DNA from: Phoenix dactylifera
Lineage: Eukaryota > Streptophyta > Magnoliopsida > Arecales > Arecaceae
Length of the DNA stretch: 64,000 bases
Direction: 5' to 3'
NCBI RefSeq assembly: GCF_009389715.1
Contig: NC_052404.1
Span: 12,639,756 to 12,703,755 of the forward strand
The notes beneath the pieces were generated by a model. It searched no databases, had not been told where the DNA came from, and worked only from the letters and a program-made list of their open reading frames with translations. A program made the translations under genes and the position numbers. The first letter of the stretch is position 1. Each line of letters opens with the position of its first letter. Below are positions 44,518 through 55,706 of the stretch, piece by piece.

Positions 44518-47500
44518 ATGAAGCTAAGAAGCAAAGGGGCTTCCAACGCCTCTCGACGTCCTCCACCCAGTCCTGAGCATTCCGTCCGGAACTCACCACC
44601 TCCGGCCGAGTCAACCCCTCAGGTTCGGCCGGAGCAGTTTGATGCCCTGGTGCAACAAGTGCAAGCCTTGGCTACCGTTGTCCAAAGCTTGCAACCCAGG
44701 GGCATCCCAACGGCACCGCTTCCTCCGGCTCCAGCTCAACCGGAGCCTCCTACAAGCGGACTTCCCCATCGAGGTCGGGACTCCCAAGTCCAGGCCTCCC
44801 TCTGGAGAGAGCATCCAGCCAGAGGCTACGGAGGCTGGCCACAGCCTTCAGAAGCCGAGTCGGTTCCAGGGCAACCTGCGCTCGAACGAACCGCTGCAGC
44901 GATCCTCCAGAATGATGAACTCGACAAGAAGGTCGAGAAGCTGGAACGCCAAATCCAGGCGCTCCACGGGAGAAAATCAGGACGTGATAACGACTTCGAG
45001 TTCACTACGAAGTCTCCTTTCTCCCCGGAGATCGAAGATGAACCGGTCCCACTACGGTTCAAAATGCCCCAGGTGGAGCCCTACAATGGCAAGGCCGATC
45101 CCCTGGACCACCTGGAGAGTTACCGGGTCTTAATGGCCCTACAAGGAGCCTCGGAGGCCATGATGTGCAAAGCTTTTCCGGCGACGCTCCGAGGGCCAGC
45201 CCGGCTTTGGTTCACCGGGCTGAAGCCGAGTACTGTCTCTTCCTTTGAGCAGCTCGGCAGACAATTTGCTGGCAACTTTGCCGCCAACCAGCCCCAGTGG
45301 CGGACATCCGACTCCCTCCTTGACATTAAACAAACGGAGGGAGAATCTTTCAAGGAGTACTTGGACCGGTTCACCGCCGCAACATGGGAGGTCCGGGAGC
45401 TCGACCAGTCAATCGCCATGTCGGCATTGAAGACTGGAGCCCGGTCCTACAGATTCCTCTTCTCGATCGAGAAGAATTTTTCCACAGACCTCACCGAAAT
45501 GATCACTCGGGCGCGGAAGTATGCTAAGGCAGAAGAGGCCGTGGCAGTTAGGCGGGGTGGGACCGAGCAGAACCCCAAGAAAAGACGCCGCGAGGAACGC
45601 GGCCGGCCCAGAAGCCCGTCTCCACGACGAGCTAAGAATCCGCCCCGCCCGAAGAGTCCACCCCGGTTGAGAGGACCGCCACAGCAGAGATCACCACTCC
45701 GCCCGAGGTTCCCACTGCAGGCCCGAGCACCCGAAAGGAGGTATGAAAAGTATACTCCCCTCAATGCTCCTCGGGCTGAAATCCTCATGGAGATTGAGAG
45801 TCGGGATTGCATCCGGCTCCCACCTCCGAAGCCAGACACCAGAATCCGGCGTGATCTCCGGAAGTATTGCCGTTTCCACCGGGATCACGGCCATGATACC
45901 GAGGATTGTTATCAGCTTCGAAATGAGATCGAAGCACTCATTCGCCGAGGGGTGCTTGATCGGTTTGTGCAAGGCCGGCGTGAAGGGAAGAAGCCAGCCG
46001 AAGGAGCAGCACAGCCTGAAGGTTCAAATGCCAACGGGCCCATCGCCGGCGTCATCAACACTATCCGAGGCGGGCCCTCGGCTAGAGAAGCCTCAGGAGA
46101 AGAAGCCTCCTCGAAGCGCCCACGCACCACTGAAGCCATCTCCTTCTCTGATGACGATCTAGAGGGAGTCGAAACTCCCCATGATGATGCCATGGTCATC
46201 TCCATGATCATAAATAAATTTGATGTAAAACGCATCCTGGTTGATAATGGAAGCTCGGCCAATATTTTGTATTTTGGTGCTTATTGTAAAATGGGGATGA
46301 CAAGGGAACAGCTACGGAGGACGAATGCTCCGCTAGTTGGATTCACTGGGGATTCAGTTCCAGTAGAGGGCGAGATCGACCTTCTGGTCACAGCCGGGCT
46401 CGCCCCACGTAAAAGTACCGTGGGAATGGGCTTCCTTGTAATACGCCTGCCCTCGGTTTACAACGCCATCCTCGGAAGGCCAGGACTCAACGCCCTCCGA
46501 GCAGTGGTCTCGACTCACCACCTGCTGATGCGATTCCCCACCAGCCAGGGGGTCGGTGAAGTCCGAGGGGACCAAATGGTGGCAAGGCGATGCTACCTAG
46601 CGACCCACGAGGTAAGACGACCAGCCGAGGTGCCTGCCCCAACGACTGACCAGCCCTTAACTGAAGTTATGGAGGCACGGGTCAACCCCCAGAAAGAGCG
46701 GGTAGAGCCTGGTGAGTTGTTAATTCAAGTTCCCTTACGAAAGAACTTTTCCGAGCTAACCGTGCAGGTCGGCTCTGGCCTTGGCGAAAACGAGAGGAGT
46801 CGCCTCGTCGACTTCCTACGGGACAATATGGATGTCTTCGCCTGGTCGCCTGCAGACATGCCGGGGATAGACCCGGAGGTCATGGTCCACCGGCTTCAGG
46901 TGAAGCCGACCTGCAAGCCCGTGCGACAAAAGAAGCGAGGCGCCGCCCCTGAACGACAACGAGCAGCAGCCGAGGAGGTCGGCAAGCTCCTTGAAGCCGG
47001 CTTCATCCGGGAGATATCCTACCCGGAATGGCTCGCCAATGTGGTCCTCGTCAAAAAAGCTAGCGGGAAGTGGCGTATGTGCGTGGACTACACCGACCTG
47101 AATAAAGCCTGCCCGAAGGACAGCTTTCCACTTCCCAGCATCGACCAGCTCGTGGACTCCACCTCAGGTCACGAGCTGCTAGCATTCATGGACGCCTTTT
47201 CCGGATATAACCAGATCCACATGGCGCCAGAAGATGAGGAAAAGACAGCCTTCATCACCGACGGGGGAACCTACTGCTACAAAGTGATGCCGTTCGGTCT
47301 AAAAAATGCCGGGGCGACTTATCAAAGGCTGGTCAACCGGATCTTTAAAGACCAAATAGGCCGAAATATGGAGGTCTACGTGGATGACATGCTGGTGAAA
47401 AGCAAGGCGGCGCAAGACCACATAGCTGACCTCAATGAAGCATTCACCACACTCCGAAAGTACCAGATGAAGCTCAACCTAGCTAAATGTGCATTCGGGG

Positions 47501-49941
47501 TCACCTCCGGCAAATTCCTCGGCTTCATCATTACACAACGAGGAATTGAGGCCAATCCAGAGAAGATCCGAGCCCTCCAAGGGATGACGCCTCCCAGGAC
47601 GGTCAAGGAGGTACAGCGGCTCACGGGCCGAGTGGCAGCCCTCGGGAGGTTTATCTCCCGCTCGGCCGAGCGCTGCCTTCCATTCTTTGCAGTCCTCAAG
47701 AAGCCGAAGAACTTTTTGTGGTCGGACGAGTGCCAGCAATCTTTTGAAGACCTCAAGCACCTGCTGGCTTCCCCTCCCCTGCTCACGAAGCCTCAACAGG
47801 GTGAGCTCCTCTAATTGTATTTAGCTGTCTCCCCTGTAGCAGTAAGCTCGGTCCTGGTCCGAGAGGAGGGGAAACTTCAGAAACCGGTGTATTACACCAG
47901 CCGGGTCTTAAGGGATGCTGAGACCCGATACTCCAAGCTTGAAAAGACCGCCTATGCTCTGGTCATCTCGGCCCGGAGGCTCCGACCCTACTTCCAAGCT
48001 CACACAGTGGCTGTGCTGACTGACCAGCCGGTCAAGCAGATCCTGCAGAGATCAGATCGTGCGGGTCGGATCACTAAATGGGCCATTGAGCTCGGAAAAT
48101 TCGACATTGAGTACCGGCCCAGACCGGCGATCAAAGCACAAGCACTCGCAGACTTTATAGCCGAGTGCACCATACCAGATGAGGTCGAGCCTGAACCTGA
48201 GCCACCGTTGGAACAGACCCCAAGTTTGACATGGACTCTACATGTCGATGGCTCTTCAAACTCGGAGGGTAGTGGAGCAGGATTTATTCTCACCAGCCCG
48301 GAGGGGGTGGTCGCCGAGCAGGCCCTGCGCCTCGAGTTTCCTGCTTCCAATAACATGGCGGAGTATGAAGCGCTCGTCGCCGGGCTTAAGATAGCCAAAG
48401 AGCTAGGAGTGAAGGACTTGAAGGCCTTCAGTGATTCTCAGCTCGTCGTCAACCAAATTGTGGGCGACTTCGAAGCTAGAGACCCGACCATGCAGAAGTA
48501 TCTCCAGAAGGTACGGGATCTCGCCTCGACCTTGGACTCCTTCCACATTCAACATATTGCCAGGTCGGAGAATTTCAGGGCCGACCAGCTATCAAAGCTG
48601 GCGTCCTCTCGCATGAGCGAGCTTCCCAAAGAGGCAGTCCTGGAATATCTCCAAAAGCCCAGTACAGACGAGCCCGAGCAGACCCTCTGCACCGAGCTCG
48701 AGCCAAGCTGGATGGATGGACTCATCAGCTATTTGCAAGACGAAACCCTCCCTGCTGATGTACGAGAGGCTCGCCGAATCAAGCGCCTCGCCACCCGATA
48801 CATACTATACGAGGGAAAGCTCTATCGGAAATCCTTCACCTCTCCCCTCCTCAGATGCCTTCGCCCAACGGAAGCTAATTATGCCCAGCGCGAAGTCCAC
48901 GAAGGAATTTGTGGAAACCATCTGGGAGGACGAGCATTGGCCCATAAAATCCTGCGCCAGGGATATTATTGGCCGACACTCCAGAAGGATGCTATGGATT
49001 TCGTCCAAAGATGTGACCGGTGCCAAAGGAACGCTAATGTTCAGCGCCGGCCCTCGGCTCCCTTGACTCCTATCAGCTCCCCTTGGCCTTTTGCCCAGTG
49101 GGGAATTGACATCCTCGGGCCATTTCCACTGGCCACCGGGCAAAGGAAGTTCCTGGTCGTCTCCATCGACTATTTCACCAAGTGGGTGGAAGCTGAGCCC
49201 CTCGCCCGGATCACCGAGCAGAAGATGCGGGATTTCGTCTGGAAGTCCATCATTTGCAGATTCGGGCTTCCCCGCATCCTTATCTCTGACAACGGTCGCC
49301 AATTCGACAACATCTATTTCAGAGAGTTCTGCTCCGAGCTTGGCATTGACCACCGCTTTACCTCGGTCGCGCATCCTCAGACAAACGGAGAAACCGAGGT
49401 AACAAATCGTACTATTTTGCAGGGTCTCAAAACCAGGCTCGACAAATCCAAAGGACAATGGGTCGAAGACCTATACAATGTCCTGTGGGCTTACCGGACT
49501 ACGTTCCGCGTCCCCACCGGCGAAACTCCCTTCAACCTGACATATGGGACGGAGGCCGTCATTCCACTAGAGATTGGGCTCCCCTCTCCAAGAGTCGAGC
49601 ACCATGATGCTAGCTCCAACTCTTCGCAGCTCAGAGGCAACCTCGACCTGATCGAGGAAACAAGGGAGATCGCCCGAGTGCGTATGGCGAGGTACCAGCA
49701 AAAGACAGCTCAGTACTACAACACCAGGGTCAAAGTCAAATCTTTCAGACCAGGGGACCTTGTCTTAAGAAGAGCTGAAACCTCCCGACCAACTGAGCGA
49801 GGGAAGCTGGCCCCGAATTGGGAAGGACCATACCGAGTCACGCGCATTCGCCGACCCGGAACTTATCAATTGGAGTCTCTAGATGGGACTCCCATTTCAC
49901 GGAGCTGGAGCTCTGAAAATCTCCGCGTGTACCACCAGTAG
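44518..49941 (+). pseudogene. gag-pol: TAT gag-pol polyprotein with one in-frame stop
   Basis: A single frame runs 1807 codons from the ATG at 44518 (MKLRSKGASNASRR) to the TAG at 49939-49941. It is broken only by TAA at 47812-47814. Gag core is at residues about 190-330, the knuckle-like YCRFHRDHGHDTEDC near 450, and retropepsin LVDNGSSANILY near 572. RT spans about 780-1060, with YVDD near 953. After the stop come RNase H (YTSRVLRDAETRYSKLEK) and, near residue 1241, a second RNase H (LHVDGSSNSEGSGAGFILTS). Integrase has an HH-CC finger near 1461-1510 and acidic catalytic residues near 49108, 49289 and 49393. The stop separates RT from RNase H and integrase. All other catalytic motifs I can check are intact. 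Function: particle formation, reverse transcription and integration. Confidence 0.93.
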
Positions 49942-50184
49942 AACCCTGAGGGGTTCCCCATTATTCAACCATTGAATTTCATTCTATAAATTTCATTTCA
50001 CAATAAACCGATGGTTTGCGAACTTATTCCGAGCTCACCAATTTTCCTGATCATCTCACGGTACAAGGTTTATTCTTCTTCCCCGACCACGGTTGGGATG
50101 CCCCGATGCCTCGGGATGATGGAGTACCTGCGTGGACCCCCTAAAGATGTCCGTGAGTTCGTTGTGCGCTCCCCATCAACCAAC
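49942..50184 (+). other. Untranslated region after TAT pol
   Basis: No gene. It leads into the tandem arrays. The ATGCCCCGATGCCTCGGGATG-like words here are repeated near 50470-50530. Confidence 0.5.
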
Positions 50185-50452
50185 GAGCTCGGCTCGTGCT
50201 CCAACTATTGAGTAGCGGTCCTCTCTGACCGGACGAGCTCGGCTCGTGCTCCATCTATTGAGTAGCGGTCCTCTCTGATCGGACGAGCCCGGCTCGTGCT
50301 CCATCTATTGAGTAGCGGTCCTCTCTGACCGGACGAGCCCGGCTCGTGCTCCATTTATTGAGTAGCGGTCCTCTCTGACCGGACGAGCCCGGCTCGTGCT
50401 CCATCTATTGAGTAGCGGCCCTCTCTGACCGGACGAGCTCGGCTCGTGCTCC
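50185..50452 (+). repeat. Tandem array, 50-bp unit, about 5.4 copies
   Basis: Units start GAGCTCGGCTCGTGCTCCAT at 50185, 50235, 50285, 50335, 50385 and 50435 (last one partial). They differ by single bases. Confidence 0.93.
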
Positions 50453-50631
50453 TACCCCGACCTCGGCCGGGATGCCTCAAGATGTCGAGATGCCCCGGTT
50501 CATCGGGATGCCCCGATACGTTGGGATGATTTCTTTATTGGCCAAACAAGCTCGGCTCATTCTCTACCAGCTTCAACCAACGAGCTCGGCTCGTTCTTCA
50601 TCGCTGGATTTCTCTGCCGACGTCCCCAAAG

Positions 50632-51180
50632 AACGGAGTCCGAGCAGAGAAGCGTCCTCAGTCGCCTCGGCGCCAGGACGCACACGGTACAAGAACGGAG
50701 TCCGAGCAGAGAAGCGTCCTCAGTCACCTCGGCGCCAGGTCGCACACGGTACAAGAACGGAGTCCGAGCAGAGAAGCGTCCTCAGTCGCCTCGGCGCCAG
50801 GACGCACACGGTACAAGGTACCCATTTATTTAACATTTTTTATCTATTCTGCTTTTGGATTTCTCTGCCGACGTCCCCAAAGAACGGAGTCCGAGCAGAG
50901 AAGCGTCCTCAGTCGCCTCGGCGCCAGGACGCACACGGTACAAGGTACCCATTTATTTAATATTTTTTAATCTATTCTGCTTTTGGATTTCTCTGCCGAT
51001 GTCCCCAAAGAACGGACGCCGAACAGAGGAGCGTCTTCGGTCGCCTCGGCGCAAGGACGTATATAGTACAAGGTACCTATTCATTTAATGTTTCTACATT
51101 GTCTTGGGTTTTTCTCTGCCGATGTCCTCAAAGAACGGACGCCGAGCAGAGGAGCGTCTTCAATCGCCTCGACGAAGGAG
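50632..51180 (+). repeat. Tandem array, 62-bp core with longer spaced copies
   Basis: The core AACGGAGTCCGAGCAGAGAA starts at 50632, 50694 and 50756 (period 62). It then recurs at 50883, 51011 and 51134, where copies are separated by an added T-rich spacer (period about 123-128). It is a two-level array like that of the other TAT element. Confidence 0.9.
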
Positions 51181-51703
51181 TGCTCATGACACCAGCATAT
51201 TATTACACTAAGTCCAGTGAATTTCCGTCACGAGTTGACGAGCATTCGACCCATTCGTTGGAAACGAATCTGGTACGCCCCGACAACGCGAGGGTCGAAG
51301 TTTACTAACTTCGCAAAAATAAATTTTAAGCCGAACCCAAGCCCAAACCTTAGAGCTTGGTCGAAATCTGGGCTAGGCTCAGAAGGACTCTCCGAGCCCA
51401 AATCCTCTGAGCACAAGCGGTACTTTACCGCTGGTCGAAGGGCTGAGTAATGGAGCTCGGCAAGCCGAGCCCAAACCCAAACCCTGTGGCGGGTAAAGCT
51501 CAGGCCCTAGAGCCCATATCCTCGGAACCTAAAACAGATCCGAGCAGAGAAACTTAGACTACAATAGACGAGTTTCCACACAAATGAATATTCATTTCAA
51601 AAAGCCCGGAGGCCTAGTACAAGAGCTCGGACCCGGCCTTAACAAAGTATAGAGGCCGCTCCGGCTTACAAAAAAGAAAAAGAAGATAGGAAAAAGGGGA
51701 AAA
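51181..51703 (+). other. Region between tandem arrays and antisense ORF
   Basis: No gene. It includes the 3' end of the antisense transcript unit if one exists. Confidence 0.4.
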
Positions 51704-53943
51704 CTACACCAAGGGCTCAGGCCCGGCGACTTCAGGAACAGTTGGCTCTTCTGCGGCCGAGGCCCCCACGGTGGCTTTGGGAGCTGCCTCGGTGACCTCG
51801 AGAGCGATCTCGGTGACCTCGAGAGCGATCTCGCCTTCTTCAGCTTGACCCTCCTGGTCGGTCCCGCCAGAGGTTGGAACCTCTACCTCCGCCTCCGCTT
51901 CTGGGTTTTCGACCCCAGCGCCTGGTTGAAGCAGGCTAAGGTTGAAATCTGGGAGAAGTCGCCGCAACTGATTGCGGAAGTCCTTGAAGCCCTGGATGAG
52001 ACCGTTGACGCCTTCCTCTTCCATCAAGTCGCGAAACTCTTCCGATTCACGGAAGAGCTTGACGGCGTCCTGGGCCTGCTCCCGGGCCTCCTTCTCCCGA
52101 GCCTCATGGTAGGCGGCCTTCCGCTCCAAAATCTTTATTTCTCTTTCGCGATCCGCGAGCAGAGATTGCACGTCAAGTAGACGGATCTCGAGATCTCGGA
52201 CCTTTATTCGAGCCTCCCCCACCTCCTGCTCGCGTATAGCAAGCGACGATTCGGCCTTCGTCCGGCGGGCCTTTGCGGCGCGCACTTCGGACCTAGTCAA
52301 AGAGTGCGCGCCCTTCTCCTCTTCAAGTTCGGCGACCAGAGTCCGAACCTCGTCTTCGGCCGCCCTAGCTTCGCTTGAAGCACTTTCTGCTCGGCCTCAG
52401 ACGCGAGGAACTTTGTTTCGGCCTCCTCGCGCCCCCTTTGATGCCTTCGGGCCCGGTCCCGATAGTCCTGGATGATGTGAATCATCGTCTCGGTCTCGTG
52501 GAGGCGCTGCAAGAGGGACATGTAAGAAACAGTTTTAAGCCGAAACACAAATTTGCACAGAGATAAAAGCTGACTTACTCGGATGGAAGAGCAAATAGCG
52601 GAGTCCATGAACTCGCCGTAGTTCATGGACCGAATTTTGGCCTGGTCGGCCGGGAGCAGCGCGACCCGAAGAACTTCGCGCGCCACTTGTGCATTATCGA
52701 GGGCCGAGTCGCCCTCGAAAATAGCCCATCCAGGAGCGTAAGGCACCCGCTCCTGAGGACCCGAAGAACCCGCCAGACCGGCCTCAGCTGGCCTGGGTGC
52801 GGCCGACCCCGTTGCTTCTTGGCTATTCCCCAGCTCAGAGCTGGGGAATTGGGGTCGAGTAGACGGCTGACCGGACCGCTGCGTGGTAGAGGTGGGGCGT
52901 GCGAGCGCCAGATCTGTTGAGGTCCTCCCTCCCTGGTCGGAATTTGGAGCTTCCCGCCGACCAGGGACTTGCGAAATCGGCACCGGACACGGAAGTGCCA
53001 TCGTGGCTCCGCCAGAGCCCACGCCCTCTCCCCGAACAGCCTCAGGGCGCACGGGGCGAGAAGCGCGCGCCTCAACTGTTGTGGTCGTCGAGGTCTTCGC
53101 CGAGGTCTTTGCTTTCTTCCTCGACTCGGTCGGTTCTCCTGAGAGTTCGGCCGCCCTCTTCTGAAACCGGGCATATAGGACCTCGCTCTTGGTCACTATC
53201 TTTGCGATATCTGCAAGGACGAGCAGGATTAAAACTTAGAAACTGTAACAAAAAAAAAAAAAAAACACCCTACTGCTACTCTTACCATGGGGACGCGCCG
53301 AGCTCAGCCCAACATTCACTAGGGCATCCTCACTGATGAGGCCGCTCAGTAAGATGCCGCCCCTAAGGCTGCGAATAGTGTCGAGGACCCCTTGCTCGCG
53401 CGAAGAAAGCTTAGGGATTTTGTTGACAAACTTGAGTTGGGTTGGCCCCCACCTAGGGTTAAATCCCCATGTCTGTTCAGACCCTAGGAAGAAGAACTTC
53501 TTCTTCCAGTCATGAATGGACGAGGGGGCACCCTGAAAAAGTGGCCGACCCGCCCGAAGGGCAATATAGAGTCACTCTCCGTCTCCCGGATTCGACTTTA
53601 GCACAAAAAGTCGCCGGAAAACGTTAACAGAGGTCGGAATCCCGTGCAATAAGCACAGCGACAGGAACCCGATCACTGTTCTCCAGGCATTCGGAGCGAG
53701 TTGCGCCGGAACCAGCTGGTATTCCGTTAGCAACTCATTCACGAATCCGTGAAGAGGAAACCGTAGGCCAGCCCAGAGTGATTCCAGATACACTCCAATC
53801 CGGCCTACCGGAGGGTCGGTCACCCGATCCCCCTGCCTGGCGGGTTCCAACCGGAACCCTTGGAGAGGAAAGAACCATTCCTCAGTCATTTCCACCTCCA
53901 GTACACCCATGGTGGACTCGACTTCATTTGGACCGGAACCCAT
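51704..53943 (-). pseudogene. Antisense multi-exon ORF of the TAT element (Transposase_28-like plus coiled coil)
   Basis: Read on the minus strand I propose exons 53943-53286, 53210-52579 and 52506-51704. Splice sites are GTAAGA...TTGCAG for the first intron (75 bp) and GTAAGT...TTGCAG for the second (72 bp), with phases that agree. Exon 1 has FPLHGFVNELLTEYQLVPAQ and NAWRTVIGFLSLC, resembling the 'putative gypsy type transposon' (Transposase_28) domain. Exon 2 is Ser/Pro/Arg-rich. Exon 3 is a coiled coil ending in an acidic tail. A TGA at 53572-53574 and a frame change near 52370 disable this copy. The second intron has a length divisible by three and no stop, so it could also be translated. 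The matching plus-strand ORF at 20696-22367 has an intron at the same junction before the coiled coil. Role unknown. Confidence 0.7.
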
Positions 53944-54433
53944 TAGGAAAAAGGATAAGGGATTTTGGGAGAAAAAGAAGAAAAGGGAAAGGGACCTGTG
54001 AGACGCCGGGAACAAAAACCTCGGACTGAGAAAAATTGGAGGAAAAAGACAATAAGAAAGGAGAAGGAAGCCAGGTGAGGGTTTATATAAATCCCTCCAA
54101 CGGCCCAGATCAGCGAGGAAAAACGCTGCTCCCCATTCAGGTTACGACTCATGTCAATCCAAAAGACAAAACGCCGCATTTATTCCGGGCTGACGCTTCG
54201 GACACAGAAGCGCCCTATCGAATCACACGGCCCCATCATGAGCCCACGACGCGAGGACGCTTCGAAGAAGGCGTCCCGATAATGGGGTATCCTCGGGAAA
54301 GAAGAAACGCCGCCTATTAAAGGCGCCTCAAAACGCGCAATAATTCGAGAACGTGCAATAATTTCAAAAATTTTCCATAATAACCCAACTAAAACTACTT
54401 CCCGCGCTCAAGCTGGTAGCCAGCTAGAACTAG

Positions 54434-54448
54434 GAAGTCGGGGGGTAG
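54434..54448 (+). other. Polypurine tract of the TAT element
   Basis: GAAGTCGGGGGGTAG directly precedes the 3' LTR. Confidence 0.88.
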
Positions 54449-55701
54449 TGTTGGGAGATTACCCAAGTCACGACAGAAAGGCGCTCGACCGAAGGGCGCC
54501 GACCAGAAAGGCGCTCGACCGAAGGGCGCCGACCAGACAGGCGCCCGACCGAAGGGCGCCGACCAGACAGGCGCCCGACCAAAGGGCGCCGACCAGAGAG
54601 GCGCCCGACCGAAGGGCGCCGACCAGAGAGGCGCCCGACCGAAGGGCGCCGACCAGAAAGACGCCCGACCGAAGGGCGCCGACCAGAAAGGCGCTCGACC
54701 GAAGAGCGCCGACCAGAGAGGCGCTCGACTAGAAAGCGCCGACCAGGGGCAATCCCGCCACAGGACATTCTGCTAGGCGACCTGCTCGGCTCGGCACCTC
54801 TGCTAGGCCCATGCCTTAGCCGAATATCCAATTACTGCCTAATCCTCCAACAGGTCCGACGACCAAGTACGTAACTCCACTACAACCTGCCACCATCCCT
54901 AAGCCATCAAAGCACAGGATCTCCACAGGAACTCGGCATGACCTGTCATTAATGCATAAGACCCCCTCGGGCCTCCGATGCACTCAGTCATTAAATGAAC
55001 ACAGCTCAAAACGATCTCCGGATCACTGAACCATCAGAGCGTATGGCTCTCCCTGACCGCCGGTTCATTCGGTAATAAATGCACTTACCATCCACGGACC
55101 CCAGGTCCACCATAACCGGCGGTTCAACCACTCCAACAGGTCCGATCGACCGTGACAACCCCTTGATTCTGATCCGATTCGGTCCCGTTCTCCACTACGC
55201 CATTAATGGGCCGAATCGTGCCCAATTATTACACAAGAGGACAAACCTCCTGTCACCTCCCAGGTAACAAAAATCCTTCTATAAAAGGAAACCTGGAGGG
55301 AAAGAAAAGGGGCCCCGAGAGAGAGAAAGAGAGAGAGAAGGAGAGAGAGAAGGAGAGAGAGAAAGAGAGAGAGAAAGAGAACCCTCCTGGACTGGATAGA
55401 AAGAAGTAAACAGCATAGACACAAGGGAGGGGACGATCCTCTTCATTTTTTCCTTATCTTATCCAAATACTCTCCGGCCTGCTCTCTCCACATATTCCCC
55501 CTCTAACTTAAGCATCGGAGGGCCGGCGGCGGAGAGCCCGGCCACCGGCTTTTTTGCAGGACAGGCCAGGACGCACTCTTCTCCGCTCTCTCATCTCCGC
55601 GGAGGACGCAGTCGGCCGGCGCACCGCCGTCCGCCCTCCCGGCAGCGGAGCTCCTCCTCTCCTGGTTTTGCGGCGGCCCCCGGGTCCAATTTCCGGCAAC
55701 A
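54449..55701 (+). repeat. 3' LTR of the TAT element with expanded 30-bp array
   Basis: 1253 bp, 216 bp longer than the 5' LTR. It has nine 30-bp units (about 54476-54745) instead of three, which accounts for 180 bp. A GA-rich tract at about 55319-55380 is 36 bp longer. TATAAAA is at 55280-55286. Confidence 0.95.
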
Positions 55702-55706
55702 CCTGC

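Larger units (their letters stand above)
43447..55701 (+). mobile_element. TAT-clade Ty3/gypsy retrotransposon with antisense ORF
   Basis: LTRs at 43447-44483 and 54449-55701 start TGTTGGGAGATT and end GCAACA. The target duplication CCTGC is perfect (43442-43446 and 55702-55706). The order is LTR, primer site, gag-protease-RT-RNase H-second RNase H-integrase, untranslated tandem repeats, an ORF on the opposite strand, polypurine tract, LTR. A second RNase H before integrase and an antisense ORF before the 3' LTR are both features known for the TAT lineage. LTRs differ at about 14 bases apart from repeat-number changes. One nonsense codon in pol makes this copy defective, but it is otherwise nearly complete at 12.3 kb. 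Confidence 0.95.

Noticed and set aside
48805..49458. 217-aa minus-strand open frame
   Set aside because: It is a shadow of the TAT integrase region on the plus strand.
54430..54831. Repetitive protein-like frame (SGRRPSVGRL units) and its opposite-strand partner
   Set aside because: It is the 30-bp LTR minisatellite read in frame. The copy number differs between the two LTRs.
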